A stretch of 64,000 nucleotides of DNA from Akebia trifoliata (GCA_017979445.1 CM030714.1:6951049-7015048), one strand, 5' to 3'; positions 1 through 12,696 are shown, counted from the first letter of the stretch. A program made the numbers and translations. The notes: generated from the letters alone by a model not told the origin.

Positions 1-293
1 ATTTTTGGTGAGGATGATCTCTACGGTGAGGAGATCATCATCAACAAAAATCAGCCCATTCCAAAACTTCTAACCCCATAAAAAATTATTTACAAAAAAT
101 ACATGGTCCACGATTTTTCAACTTGTAAACTGGGGTTAGAAGTTTTGGAATGGGCTGATTTTTGGTGAGGATGATCTTCTCACCGTAGAGATCATCCTTG
201 CCAAAAATCAGCCCATTCTAAAACATCTAACCCATGTTTTGAAAAATGTTTTGCTAAAATGTTTGCCAAAATGTTTGTTGCTGAACGGGACCC
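1..293. mobile_element. Palindromic MITE, type I, cut by window start
   Basis: Right part of a non-autonomous element whose full form is about 366 bp. It shows the core (GAATGGGCTGATTTTTGGTG and its continuation GAGGATGATCT) in alternating orientation and ends TTGCTGAACGGGACCC directly against a (TA)n tract. Type I is recognised by the arm AACATTTTGGCAAAACATTT. There is no coding sequence. Confidence 0.85.

Positions 294-347
<54 letters not shown>
294..347. repeat. (TA)n then (GA)n microsatellite
   Basis: A TA run changes abruptly to a GA run, which abuts the GGAAATG end of the next MITE. The same TA-to-GA arrangement before a GGAAATG end recurs at about 6654-6686 and 7145-7206. Confidence 0.95.
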
Positions 348-352
<5 letters not shown>

Positions 353-721
353 GTTCAACACCCTAAGCTTTACTCTACACTTTAACAAACGTGTTTTGTC
401 CTACATGGGTTAGAAGTTTTGGAATGGGCTGATTTTTGGTGAGGATGATCTCTATGATTAGAAGATCATCCTCACCAAAAATCAGCCCATTCCGAAATTT
501 TTAGCGCCATGTTTACAAGTTGAAAAATCGTGGACCGTCCATTTTTTGTAAATCATTTTTTATGGGATTAGAAGTTTTGGAATGAGCTGATTTTTGGTGA
601 GGATGATCTCCTCACTATAGAGATCATCCTCACCAAAAATCAACCTATTCCAAAACTTCTAACTCATGTAGGACAAAACACATTTGTTAAAGTGTAGGGT
701 AAAGTTTAGGGTGGTGAACGG
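347..721. mobile_element. Palindromic MITE, type II
   Basis: Starts GGAAATGTTCAACACCC and ends GGGTGGTGAACGGA. Terminal arms carry a CTTTACTCTACACTTTAAC-like sequence and TTTTGTCCTACATGG. Four inverted or direct copies of the GAATGGGCTGATTTTTGG core form two hairpins around a central TGGACCGTCCA near-palindrome. The right end is fused to the following type III element through a shared GAACGGA. Confidence 0.85.
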
Positions 722-1105
722 ATGAAGGGACATATGAAAAAACATATGTAAAAACAATGTAATATTAATAAATTTTCAAAATATGAGTTAGAAGTCTAGG
801 AATGAGCTGATTTTTTGTGAGGATGATCTTTATGATGGGAAGATCATCTGAAAAAAAAAATCAGTCCAATCTGAAACTTCTAACCCCATTAAAAGTGATT
901 TAAAATGTGGATCGTCGATTTTTTGTTAATTTTTATCAATAATTTGTAAGTCACTTTTGATGGATTTAGAAGTTTCAGATTGAACTGATTTTTTGTGAGG
1001 ATGATCTTCTCATCATAGTGACTATCCTCGCAAAAAATCAGCTCAATCCAAAATCTCTAACCCATATTTTGAAAAATCATTGTTTTTACATATGACCATG
1101 AATAT
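716..1105. mobile_element. Palindromic MITE, type III
   Basis: Arms contain AAGGGACATATG and AAAACATATGTAAAAACAAT; the inner core reads GAATGAGCTGATTTTTTGTG in four alternating copies, more diverged than in types I and II. The right end runs into block A without a visible TA tract. A second near-identical copy lies at 7205-7596 in the same position relative to block A. Confidence 0.8.
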
Positions 1106-2364
1106 GAATTGAGTAACGTAAGAAATATGAAATAATAATTTAATACTCATTGGCCAAATAACGACAAGACAAGTGATAATATCTAAGTGAATCATGGTGG
1201 AAACCGAATTTTCAAGAGAAATATTCACATGGCTAGAAAATGGACATGAGTTAGGACTTACGATCACAAGTCAGGCCGACCTTTCCTTCATTCTTGTCCT
1301 ATTGAAAAAAAAAGGGAAAATCGTCCCATCCATTTCGTAAGTAAATGATAGATACCACGTAGGCATGATCTACTAATCAAGTGGACTAGTTTGATGGCTC
1401 AAGTTGGGCCTAGTCTATTGTATTAATAGTAGATTGATTCAATGTTTCAACCAACAACATCAATAGAAATTTATCATGGTCGGTTAGAACTCATTAGGTT
1501 GCTTGTTTAATTAGTAGATTCGATGATTAAATTCCAGTTGAGTTCGAAACTAAAATTCATTTGAACCGATCACCTAATTGACTCAAAAACTTTGCAAAGA
1601 CTACTCAAAATTGTAATGAAATTGGATGCAAAACTCAGTATAATTTTCTTTATTAAAAAATATAAAATAATGTATTTTGAATCAAAGGGAATAATATATT
1701 TTAAAATGTAATAAATGAAACTTATCCAAGTTGACTCGATTATGTGTACTACCCAGACGAATCAAAGAGACTGATTTATTTCTTCTAATATTGTTAGGTC
1801 AACGGGGATTCCATTCGATGAGTTTCTTAAAGTTTGTGAGGTGATACCACATTATGTGGATGAAAAATCCCACCTTTACACCTAAACCTATTTTTTTATT
1901 TAAAAAAAAAAAAAAAAAAATCCTTACTGATACAAATGTACAAATTAAATTTTGTTGAAAATTGTAAAATATTATAATCTTTCTAAGTGAATTGTAAGGG
2001 TTCATGCAGAGAATATTTTGTGAGCAAATTAGCATCTACAAAGATTTATGAAGTGTGGCTATCGGTAATTTTTGTTTTGTTTTGAATGGATTTGCCTCAT
2101 CTCAAAAAACAAAGTTTGATGTAGAAGTCAAGTAAAATTTAACTTCATGTAGAAGTTAAGCAAAATCTGATTTTCTCTATATTAAAATTATGATATCATT
2201 ACTAATTTTAGGAAAAAGTATAAATTTTATTTCTTTATATTCTTCATCTTTTCTAACTTTACTATATTTTCTCCTTTACCCTTTTAGTCTCAATTTTTTT
2301 TATATTTATAATAATACATCTCCAACTTTATTTATTTTTTACTTTTACCCCTTAACTCGAGAGA
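1106..2364. repeat. Segmental repeat block A, copy 1
   Basis: Non-coding sequence that begins GAATTGAGTAACG and recurs almost unchanged at 7597-8854, and with more differences at 24027-25415 and 26624-27739. It includes a poly-A/T run near 1900. I see no gene in it; a short minus-strand reading frame at 1043-1267 recurs in copy 2 only because the DNA is duplicated. Confidence 0.85.
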
Positions 2365-2910
2365 CTCATCGAATGAAGAGAAAAGATGATGAAGTTAAAG
2401 AGGTAAAGAGGAAATGTAATAAATTGGGGGTAGTGTGGACCCTACTCCACTAGAGTAAAACTTTTATACTCTCATAAAATTATAAATAGAATAAGACCCA
2501 CCATTGTATTTTATCATATAAATTTATGACATGCATGCTAGAGTGACAAACCATGAAATGAATTCCCTTTGAGTTGAGTGAAAACTATAATCAAGGTAAC
2601 TTAGATTTAATCACCCACCTTAACCCTAATATAAAATTCCTGATTTTTCTTTTTAAAATTTCTTCTGCAAAAATCCATGCTAGTTCTTAAGGTTTCAAGA
2701 CTAAATTAGAAATAATATTAACTCTTTAAAAATAGAGAGTCATATGGTGAATGCTTTCTAGCCACAAAATCGAAAATTCAGAATTTATATTACAAACAGC
2801 CTTTAGAAATTCAAGATATAGATGTTTTTATGCAACATCAAACTTGAATGTGAGGTTATTTGAGTTATTTTGCAATAGAATCTTGATAAACTGACTTTAA
2901 AAAAAAAAAA

Positions 2911-3009
2911 CTCAACTGACGTGGCATCTGCATAGAATCATATATTTTTTCCCTGAGATACACAAGTAAAAAATATCTATGATTTGGTGCACAATTCATG
3001 TCAATTGAG
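2911..3009. repeat. Foldback element with GACGTGGCATCTGC arm
   Basis: An imperfect inverted repeat: CAACTGACGTGGCATCTGC on the left and a degenerate partner ending GTCAATTGAG on the right, with TCATATATTTTTTCCCTGAG and its rough complement inside. The equivalent in block B copy 2 is 21026-21122. It resembles the larger foldbacks at 12697, 26160, 28490, 31735 and 34009. Confidence 0.55.
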
Positions 3010-4794
3010 TATATTTTTTATTTTTTATTTATTTATCAGTTTATCATTATTCTTTTTAAAACTATCTTAATATTCCACCAAAATTGAATTTTGAAGCCGA
3101 GGGGAATGCCATAAAATTTACAACACAAAGGGGGTATCTCTAATTTTCACCAAAATCTAAATGGTACCTCAAAATAATCCAAATTATACAATAGTTTTTT
3201 ATGGAATCTTAAAACATATGTAGATCAAAAACAGGACCATCTCGACATATTACAAGAGAGTCATTCACGCAAGAAGCAAAGAATAAGAGACATGAAGAAC
3301 AAAAACAAAATGGATAGATGGTTGTTTTCTTATTTGAATTTATTGGACAATTAAACTTGGCCAATGGTATTTTATAAAATAGTTTCACCAATTTTTTTAT
3401 TTTATTTTAAATATTATTATATTAATATATTTTCAATAAAATTTAATCAAAAATATTTTTGTTGTCTAATCAAATTAACTGAATTTTTTAAAAAAGATAT
3501 TTTTTAGAAGACAGAATGAGTTAGACAATAAAACAATTTCTTCCTAAGTATTTCTAAGGAACATTATATGGTGGAGGGACTAAATTGTAAATGAGTTATA
3601 TGAAATGAGTTTCTTTATAATATTCAATACTTTCATAATGTGGATTATGCTCAGTCTAATCTTCACAAAGAAGTAATCATATTTCCATTTGCTCTCAATT
3701 AGGCAGTAGACCAAATAAGGTGGTTGTAAAAATTCCTTTTGAAGTTTTGCTTTTGAAGTTAAAATGGAGATTTTTTTTTTTTTAATTTAATTTTTTATTA
3801 TTGAATCAAATTGTATACTTATATTATAGACCCTGGCTACTTTGTTTGGTAGTAAATTATGATGAAACAATAATTTGAAAGCAACGCTTGCATGGATGTC
3901 CCCAGCTCTGCAATTGTTTTTTGTTGGTGTAACATCCCTCAATCAATCAATTATCACAATGTTCGTATCTCAAGGATTTCTTTTAAGTAATCACATTAAA
4001 ATTTGAGATCTACATCCCTTAGTGTAACATCAACATTTTTTATTATTATTAACAATTGAGACATCAAATGTGTTTTATGTGATCAATCCACGATATCAAT
4101 GGATTTGATGCATCACGCTTGATGTTGATTGCCAATCACGTAGAGCAAAGTTATTGTCGAAGATCTTCATTGGTACTAGGCCGGTCACCCAAGCTCTCTG
4201 TAGAAATGGTTTTTTTTTTTTTGTGTGTTCTAGACAGTAAATAGGTGAAATAACCCCGTGATTTTAAACTAATGACAAATGCATTGATCTTGGTCAACTA
4301 AGAGATTAGTGAAAATAATCTAGATGCACTCATCTTTAACTGATGTCCCAAGGCAAAACTTGTTAACCCTGATCTTCAACCTTAAGATTCTCTCTTCCAA
4401 ACTTCAAGCTTTAAAAATAAGATTCCATTGGAAAGTAGAAGAAATGGGATTTGGATAGAAAAATTACGAATTTTGAATTGACGAAGAGGTTGACTAGGTT
4501 AAAAATGTCTTTCCCTAAAAGTTAAAGAGATTGAAGGTGATGGGTTACAGCGATAAAAATCAAAAGGGTTTTGCCAAGAGGTTGAAAGTGAGGGCATTTT
4601 CATCATTTTTCAGTAGTCTTCTAGTGCCGATGGATATCAAAAAGAACATCATTTGAAAAATGGGGGTGCATATCAAATATGCACCAAAGTATGGAGGGGC
4701 ATGTCTAAATTAACCTCTCTCTCTCTCTTTCTTTTATTTTTATTTTTTATTAGATTATCACACTTATGTTCATAAGGTAGCAAATGAATCTCGA

Positions 4795-5036
4795 AGGGTG
4801 GCTATTAGGCCACTTCGAATTTAATAAGCAATGAGAGTTTGTAGGTTATGTGTTCGATACCCACTATGAGTAATATTTCCTCGGGGCAGCCCGTGAGATT
4901 ATTTGCTCACTTACCTAATGCGTGCGATGTGTGAGCGTTGCATGCTCCTAAGGAAGGGTCCCATATGCCTTGGTTCCAGCTCTGGCTCATCCAGTCCCTC
5001 TAATTTGGATGCAAGTCCAAACACCCCAATTTAATA
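4795..5036 (+). mobile_element. tRNA-derived SINE-like segment
   Basis: The segment has GGTGGCTATTAGGCC, similar to an A box, and TATGTGTTCGATACCCAC, close to the RNA polymerase III B-box consensus GTTCGANNC, about 55 nt apart. It ends at ACACCCCAATTTAA beside a TA tract. It recurs at 22918-23182, and its 3' half recurs at 26486-26610. The SINE call rests on these two boxes only, and no target duplication was resolved. Confidence 0.45.
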
Positions 5037-5043
5037 TATATAT

Positions 5044-5422
5044 GGAAATGTTCAACACCCTACACTTTACCCTACGCTTTACCAAACGTGTTTTGTCCTA
5101 CATGGGTTAGAAGTTTTGGAATGAGCTGATTTTTGGTGAGGATGATCTCTACAGTTAAAAGATCATTCTCACCAAAAATCAGCCAATTCCAAAATTTCTA
5201 GCCCTATGTTTACAAGTTGAAAAATCGTAGACCGTCCATTTTTTGTAAACCATTTTTTATGGGATTAGAAATTTTGGAATGGGCTGATTTTTGGTGAGGA
5301 TGATTTCCTCACCATAGAGATCATCATCACCAAAAATCAGCTTATTCCAAAACTTCTAACCCATGTAGGACAAAACACGTAGGGTAAAGTGTAGGGTAAA
5401 GCGTAGGGTGTTGAACGGAACC
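5044..5422. mobile_element. Palindromic MITE, type II
   Basis: Starts GGAAATGTTCAACACCCTAC, ends GTGTTGAACGGAACC, and is flanked on both sides by TA repeats. Four alternating cores. It is the first of the cluster that separates block B copy 1 from block A copy 2. Confidence 0.9.
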
Positions 5423-5447
5423 ACATATATATATATATATATATATA

Positions 5448-5880
5448 GGGAGCGGTTCAGCAGCCCTAAAGTTTGCCAAGTTTTGTGCCAAACATTTTTT
5501 GTAAATCACTTTTGATGGGGTTAGAAGTTTTAGAAGCTGATTTTTTGTGAGGATGATCTTTACGGTTAGAAGTTTTGGATTAGGTTGATTTTTTGTGAGG
5601 ATGATCTCTACAGTGAAGAGATCATCCTCACAAACAATCAGCTCATTTTGAAACTTTTAACCCTAGTTTACAAGTTGAAGAATCATGGACCGTCCAATTT
5701 TTGTAAATCACTTTTGATGGGGTTAGAAGTTTTGGAATATGTTGATTTTTTGGTGAGGATGATCTCCTCATCATAGAGATCATCCTCACAAAAAATCAGC
5801 TCATTCCAAAGCTTCTAACCTATATTTTGAAAAATGTTTGGCACCAAACTTGGCAAACTTTAGGGCTGCTGAACCGTCCC
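5448..5880. mobile_element. Palindromic MITE, type IV, with a fifth core
   Basis: Ends are GGGAGCGGTTCAGCAGCCC and GGGCTGCTGAACCGTCCC, a long perfect-looking terminal inverted repeat that continues into TAAAGTTTGCCAAG. At about 5533-5620 the left core is duplicated in direct orientation (GCTGATTTTTTGTGAGGATG occurs there, then a close variant follows), so five cores are present. Flanked by TA repeats. Confidence 0.85.
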
Positions 5881-5891
5881 CATATATATAT

Positions 5892-6256
5892 GGAAATGTT
5901 TAGCAACAAACATTTTGGCAAAACATTTTTCAAAACATGGGTTAGAGGTTTTGGAATGGACTGATTTTTGGTGAGGATGATCTCTACGGTGAGGAGATCA
6001 TCATCAACAAAAATCAGCCCATTCCGAAACTTCTAACCCCATAAAAAATGATTTACAAAAAATACACGGTCCACGATTTTTCAACTTGTAAACTGGGGTT
6101 AGAAGTTTTGGAATGGGCTGATTTTTGGTGAGGATGATCTTCTCACCGTAGAGATCATCCTTACCAAAAATCAGCCCATTCTAAAACATCTAACCCATGT
6201 TTTGAAAAATGTTTTGCTAAAATGTTTGCCAAAATGTTTGTTGCTGAACGGGACCC
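5892..6256. mobile_element. Palindromic MITE, type I
   Basis: Starts GGAAATGTTTAGCAACAAAC and ends TTGTTGCTGAACGGGACCC. Nearly identical to the element truncated at the window start. Flanked by short TA tracts. Confidence 0.9.
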
Positions 6257-6272
6257 ATATATATATATATAT

Positions 6273-6653
6273 GGGTCCCGTTCGGCACCCTAAGTTTTAC
6301 CACACACTTTAACAAACGCGTTTTGTCCTACATGGGTTAGAAGTTTCGGAATGGGCTGATTTTTGGTGAGGATGATCTCTATGGTGAGGAGATCATCCTC
6401 ACCAAAAATCAGCTCATTCCAAAACTTCTAACCCCATCAAAAATAATTTACAAAAAATGGACGGTCCACAATTTTTCAACGTGTAAACATGGGGCTAAAC
6501 ATTTTGGAATGGGCTGATTTTTGGGGAGGATGATCTTCTAATCATAGAGATCATCCTCACCAAAAATCAGCCCATTCCAAAACTTCTAACCCATGTAGGA
6601 CAAAAAACGTTTGTTAAAGTGTGTGGTAAAACTTAGGGTGCTGAACATTTCCC
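6273..6653. mobile_element. Palindromic MITE, type II, inverted
   Basis: Starts GGGTCCCGTTCGGCACCC and ends GGGTGCTGAACATTTCCC, so it is inserted in the opposite orientation to its neighbours. Four cores and flanking TA tracts. Confidence 0.9.
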
Positions 6654-6685
<32 letters not shown>

Positions 6686-6686
<1 letters not shown>

Positions 6687-7064
6687 GAAATGTTCAACAC
6701 CCTAAGCTTTACCCTAAACTTTAACAAACGTGTTTTGTCCTACATGGGTTAGAAGTTTTGGAATGGGCTGATTTTTGGTGAGGATGATCTTCTAATCATA
6801 GAGATCATCCTCACCAAAAATCAGCCCATTCTGAAATTTTTAGCGCCATGTTTACAAGTTGAAAAATCGTGGACCGTCCATTTTTTGTAAATTATTTTTT
6901 ATGGGACTAGAAGTTTTGGAATGAGCTGATTTTTGGTGAGGATGATCTCCTCACTATAGAGATCATCCTCACCAAAAATCAACCTATTCCAAAACTTGTA
7001 ACTCATGTAGGACAAAACACATTTGTTAAAGTGTAGGGTAAAGCTTAGGGTGGTGAACGGATCC
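6686..7064. mobile_element. Palindromic MITE, type II
   Basis: Starts GGAAATGTTCAACACCC after a TA-GA tract and ends GGTGAACGGATCC. Very similar to the element at 347-721. Confidence 0.9.
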
Positions 7065-7071
7065 TATATAT

Positions 7072-7144
7072 AAACTTCTAACTCATGTAGGACAAAACAC
7101 ATTTGTTAAAGTGTAGGGTAAAGCTTAGGGTGGTGAACGGATCC
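7072..7144. repeat. Duplicated 3' end of the preceding MITE
   Basis: The last ~73 bp of the previous element (from AACTTCTAACTCATGTAGG to GAACGGATCC) is repeated after a short TATATATAA spacer, most easily explained by slippage between TA tracts. A TA then GA microsatellite follows to about 7206. Confidence 0.85.
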
Positions 7145-7204
<60 letters not shown>

Positions 7205-7208
<4 letters not shown>

Positions 7209-7596
7209 ACAGATGAAGGGACATATGAAAAAACATATGTAAAAACAATGTAATATTAATAAATTTTCAAAATATGAGTTAGAAGTCTGGGAATGAGCTG
7301 ATTTTTTGTGAGGATGATCTTTATGATGGGAAGATCATCTGAAAAAAAAAATCAGTCCAATCTAAAACTTCTAACCCCATTAAAAGTGATTTAAAATGTG
7401 GATCGTCGATTTTTTGTTAATTTTTATCAATAATTTGTAAGTCACTTTTGATGGATTTAGAAGTTTCAGATTGAACTGATTTTTTGTGAGGATGATCTTC
7501 TCATCATAGTGACTATCCTCGCAAAAAATCAGCTCAATCCAAAATCTCTAACCCATATTTTGAAAAATCATTGTTTTTACATATGACCATGAATAT
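7205..7596. mobile_element. Palindromic MITE, type III
   Basis: Near-identical to 716-1105 and followed by the same block A start. Here its left end reads GGGAACAGATGAAGGGACATATG after a GA tract rather than being fused to another MITE. Confidence 0.85.
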
Positions 7597-8854
7597 GAAT
7601 TGAGTAACGTAAGAAATATGAAATAATAATTTAATACTCATTGGCCAAATAAAGACAAGACAAGTGATAATATCTAAGTGAATCATGGTGGAAACCGAAT
7701 TTTCAAGAGAAATATTCACATGGCTAGAAAATGGACATGAGTTAGGACTTACGATCACAAGTCAGGCCGACCTTTCCTTCATTCTTGTCCTATTGAAAAA
7801 AAAAGGGAAAATCGTCCCATCCATTTCGTAAGTAAATGATAGATACCACGTAGGCATGATCTACTAATCAAGTGGACTAGTTTGATGGCTCAAGTTGGGC
7901 CTAGTCTATTGTATTAATAGTAGATTGATTCAATGTTTCAACCAACAACATCAATAGAAATTTAGCATGGTCGGTTAGAACTCATTAGGTTGCTTGTTTA
8001 ATTAGTAGATTCGATGATTAAATTCCAGTTGAGTTCGAAACTAAAATTCATTTGAACCGATCACCTAATTGACTCAAAAACTTTGCAAAGACTACTCAAA
8101 ATTGTAATGAAATTGGATGCAAAACTCAGTATAATTTTCTTTATTAAAAAATATAAAATAATGTATTTTTGAATCAAAGGGAATAATATATTTTAAAATG
8201 TAATAAATGAAACTTATCCAAGTTGACTCGATTATGTGTACTACCCAGACGAATCAAAGAGACTGATTTATTTCTTCTAATATTGTTAGGTCAACGGGGA
8301 TTCCATTCGATGAGTTTCTTAAAGTTTGTGAGGTGATACCACATTATGTGGATGAAAAATCCCACCTTTACACCTAAACCTATTTTTTTATTTTTAAAAA
8401 AAAAAAAAAATCCTTACTGATACAAATGTACAAATTAAATTTTGTTGAAAATTGTAAAATATTATAATCTTTCTAAGTGAATTGTAAGGGTTCATGCAGA
8501 GAATATTTTGTGAGCAAATTAGCATCTACAAAGATTTATGAAGTGTGGCTATCGGTAATTTTTGTTTTGTTTTGAATGGATTTGCCTCATCTCAAAAAAC
8601 AAAGTTTGATGTAGAAGTCAAGTAAAATTTAACTTCATGTAGAAGTTAAGCAAAATCTGATTTTCTCTATATTAAAATTATGATATCATTACTAATTTTA
8701 GGAAAAAGTATAAATTTTATTTCTTTATATTCTTCATCTTTTCTAACTTTACTATATTTTCTCCTTTACCCTTTTAGTCTCAATTTTTTTTATATTTATA
8801 ATAATACATCTCCAACTTTATTTATTTTTTACTTTTACCCCTTAACTCGAGAGA
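7597..8854. repeat. Segmental repeat block A, copy 2
   Basis: Matches 1106-2364 with few differences (offset 6491 at the start of the block). Homology stops just after CTTAACTCGAGAGA; block B does not follow, unlike copy 1. Confidence 0.9.
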
Positions 8855-10946
8855 ACTTGTGTCGTATGCATAGGTGAACTCTAATATCTATATAATAAAA
8901 CACAATTGTTGGTATCGTTGTGACACATAAACCTTTGTGTGGGACCCACTTTAATCACTTTATTGTTTTTTCTTTTTATCTACTCAACTTTATCTTTAAT
9001 CTAATTTAAATATATTTTCTCATTTACCCTCTTAAACTGTTTTAACTTATTTTATTGTTTTTCATCTTCTACCCCTTTAATTTTAATTTTTTTCAATAAT
9101 AACCCAAACCTAATTAAGCTTCATCCAAACTCACTAATTTCGCGTCGTGTTAAAATTGTCACCACCTACTCTCACTTTTTTTTTTTCGTCCACTTTTACT
9201 CTCTTAATAAATTTGGTTAAATTCTAGGATTCTTTGAACCGAGAACTGAACTGAATCAATTGATTTTTCAAAATTGTAAATCAGAATCAAATCAATAATC
9301 TAAAAGTCTAAGCCAAACCAATGTTAAAAGCCTTGTTTCTGTTCAATTTTTGGTTTGGTCCGATCTAATATGCACAAACACCAGAACGATTCCATATTTA
9401 TATTTAACCTTACTATTATCAAAGTCATTTTTGTTATATATATAAAAATTATGATCCCCCATCACCTATAACCAAGTTAGTTAGTTTTTAGTTTTCTAAT
9501 ATTAAAGAAATATCCTTTTATTATGTTATCTAGAAAATCCTCTTGATTAGTATTTTAAATCACAAGAAGACCTTTACATATAAAATTTTGAAGTTACTAT
9601 AAAAATTGTAATCATGCATAAATCCTAATTTTTTTTAAATACATGTGAGCCTGAACATGCCCAAGGCAAAGCTAAGAAGGGGCTAGAGGGGAGTTGCACC
9701 CTCCACCACCCAATTTTATATGATTTAGATATGTTTTCAAGACGATGACATGCCTCCTTTGATCGTGTTGCTCCCCACCCCCTTCAAATATTTTGCTCCT
9801 TGTCCACAATTTTTTATTGATTTAAGACACTCATTATTTTATGATTCGATCGATGAATATTTGAGATGCTCCCGCCTATATTTGTTTCTATTTTTTATTA
9901 TCTTTTATACTCTTTCCTGTCATTAATCTCCACATCCATTGGTGTAATCAATAACCATACCAATCAAAACGTTGTGGCGTTGCTAAGATAGTTGCTTTGG
10001 TATGAATTGATTTATTGTTTATAGGTTGGAAACCCGAATTATTTGATTTGTTGTTTTATTTTTTTCACTTGGGAAGATAAATTGGGACTAATGGGCTTGG
10101 ACATTAAGTAATCTGACTTTTGGGCCAAGATGCATTGTGAAATAAAAGAGAAAACAAGTCAAGCTTGAGAAAAGTGGGCCTTTTTGGGCCAGTAGACAAT
10201 TAGGCCTAACTATGTAAAAGCATCTCAGAGCTGCTATTGGCACCCCAGCTTTTATTTGTTACACCCCAATTTAGATTTAAAAAAAAAAAAAATTTAAGGG
10301 TGAATCTCCATTTCTTGTGTTGAATATGACAAAATTCTGAGTTCGGTACACTATTCATTTTTATTCCCAAAGCATGCATTCATCAAATTTTTAACCAACA
10401 AACTCGTGAGTTCGTCACTTTTAATATTTACTTATTCATAAATATACCAACAAATTCATTGATTATAAAAGTGACGGATTCAATTGAAAGGCATGTTTTG
10501 GGAATTAAAATGAACAATATACCGAAAATGAAATTTGGACAAAAGTTGCACATGTTTGGGGAGAAATCCCAAAAATTAATCTATGGTTTGAGAATAAGTA
10601 AAAGTTGGGGTCCCAATAGAAACTCTCTATCTTTTCTTTGTTCAGATTTTTATTTGCTAGATTTAGGATTTTATATGATCCTAATCCTAATAGTAAACAA
10701 CTGGTGAAGTTGTTTGAATGTATTATAAGACTTTGTAATGTTGACATAATAACTTTAACCAAACTTTTGTAACGTTGGAATGGTGTGTTTTAAACTTTAA
10801 TTAAGGTGTGATATATAATTAATTAACACCAAACCACGTGAGAATGAAAGAAGCAATGAAGGACTCATCAGCTCTTCTTTATTATAACATAAAACTTTGG
10901 ACACAAAAACAGGCAACAACACCAATTGTAGAAATAGAGATGTTCT
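8855..10946. other. Intergenic, no gene recognised
   Basis: AT-rich sequence without a supported gene. TCTATATAATAAAAC at 8887-8901 recurs at 15344 and 15879 and could be a Helitron-type 5' end. The part next to 10947 is the 3' flank of the first GST gene. Confidence 0.5.
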
Positions 10947-11931
<985 letters not shown>

Positions 11932-11938
11932 TCACTTA

Positions 11939-11945
11939 ATTTATA
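11939..11945 (-). promoter_or_regulatory. TATA box of GST copy 1
   Basis: TATAAAT on the minus strand, about 86 bp upstream of the start codon, within CTCCTATAAATTAAGTGATTC. The same block occurs upstream of GST copy 2, so the core promoter was duplicated with the gene. Confidence 0.6.
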
Positions 11946-12696
11946 GGAGTTTAAGACCAAATGTGGGTCGCCTTAATTGACTTAGATTTCAAGTTTCTAG
12001 GCTCTTCTCAAACAAAAACTGTTACTGCTTTCGTCAGAATTGTAAAATTCTTTGAGGTTTGGTTTCTTTGAAGGAAATAACTTTTCTTGATTGACCATTG
12101 TGTGCAGTAATCTGAAAAGAAAATGTGAGAAAGAAATGAAATTAGGTAGAGCAGAGTATTTTAGTTTGAGCACTCTTGAAATTTATTAATGGGTCAAATT
12201 TAGCAGTTTAGAATAGAAAAGCAGAGGGATACTAATTATAGAATTATGCACACAAAAAAAAAAAAAATGAAGATTGGGGTATTTATACAAAATGAGCTAA
12301 ATTACCAAAAATATCTTATTTTTTATCTAGGAAGCAATTTGTTTGGACCTCTTGGAGCACTCAACTAATCCTCTACCACGTGTAGTCCCCTCCTCCCACA
12401 CGCAATGAGTAATTTTTTGGATTAAATCCTTGAGGGTGGCTCCTTGGGGGTGATTCGAGCTCAAGACCTCTGCTTCCTAATGCATGGTCTTGGCAGTCTT
12501 GCCAATCCTTTGGAGTTTAAAATACTATTCCAACCGTCATAAAATTGTCATAAAGTGGGGCTTTGGGTAATTTTACTTCAGTTGAGGTCCAATGACCTAA
12601 AATACCCCCATTAAGAAAATTTAACAACTTGAAAATAAAGGTCTTTAGTTATTTTACCTAAAAACATTACTTTGTTTTCAATAAAACTACAAGAAT
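11946..12696. other. Intergenic between GST genes, no gene recognised
   Basis: Upstream of GST copy 1. AT-rich with a poly-A run near 12255. I see no coding region or recognisable element. Confidence 0.5.

Larger units (their letters stand above)
2372..5036. repeat. Segmental repeat block B, copy 1
   Basis: About 2.7 kb shared with 20464-23182. Small indels and substitutions are scattered through both copies. No convincing coding region. It contains a small foldback at 2911-3009 and ends in a SINE-like segment from about 4795. Confidence 0.85.

Noticed and set aside
1043..1267. 74-codon minus-strand frame conserved in several places (7534-7758, part of 23877-24188 and 26564-26809)
   Set aside because: Conservation follows the duplicated DNA of block A; the frame has no domain, starts in MITE sequence in some copies and changes in others.
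4795..5036. A tRNA gene
   Set aside because: A- and B-box-like motifs are present, but no cloverleaf or anticodon arm could be drawn; a SINE-like call fits better.
5044..7596. Regularly spaced palindromic repeats resembling a CRISPR array
   Set aside because: Units are 360-430 bp, have MITE-like ends and TA flanks, and the window carries plant genes with introns.
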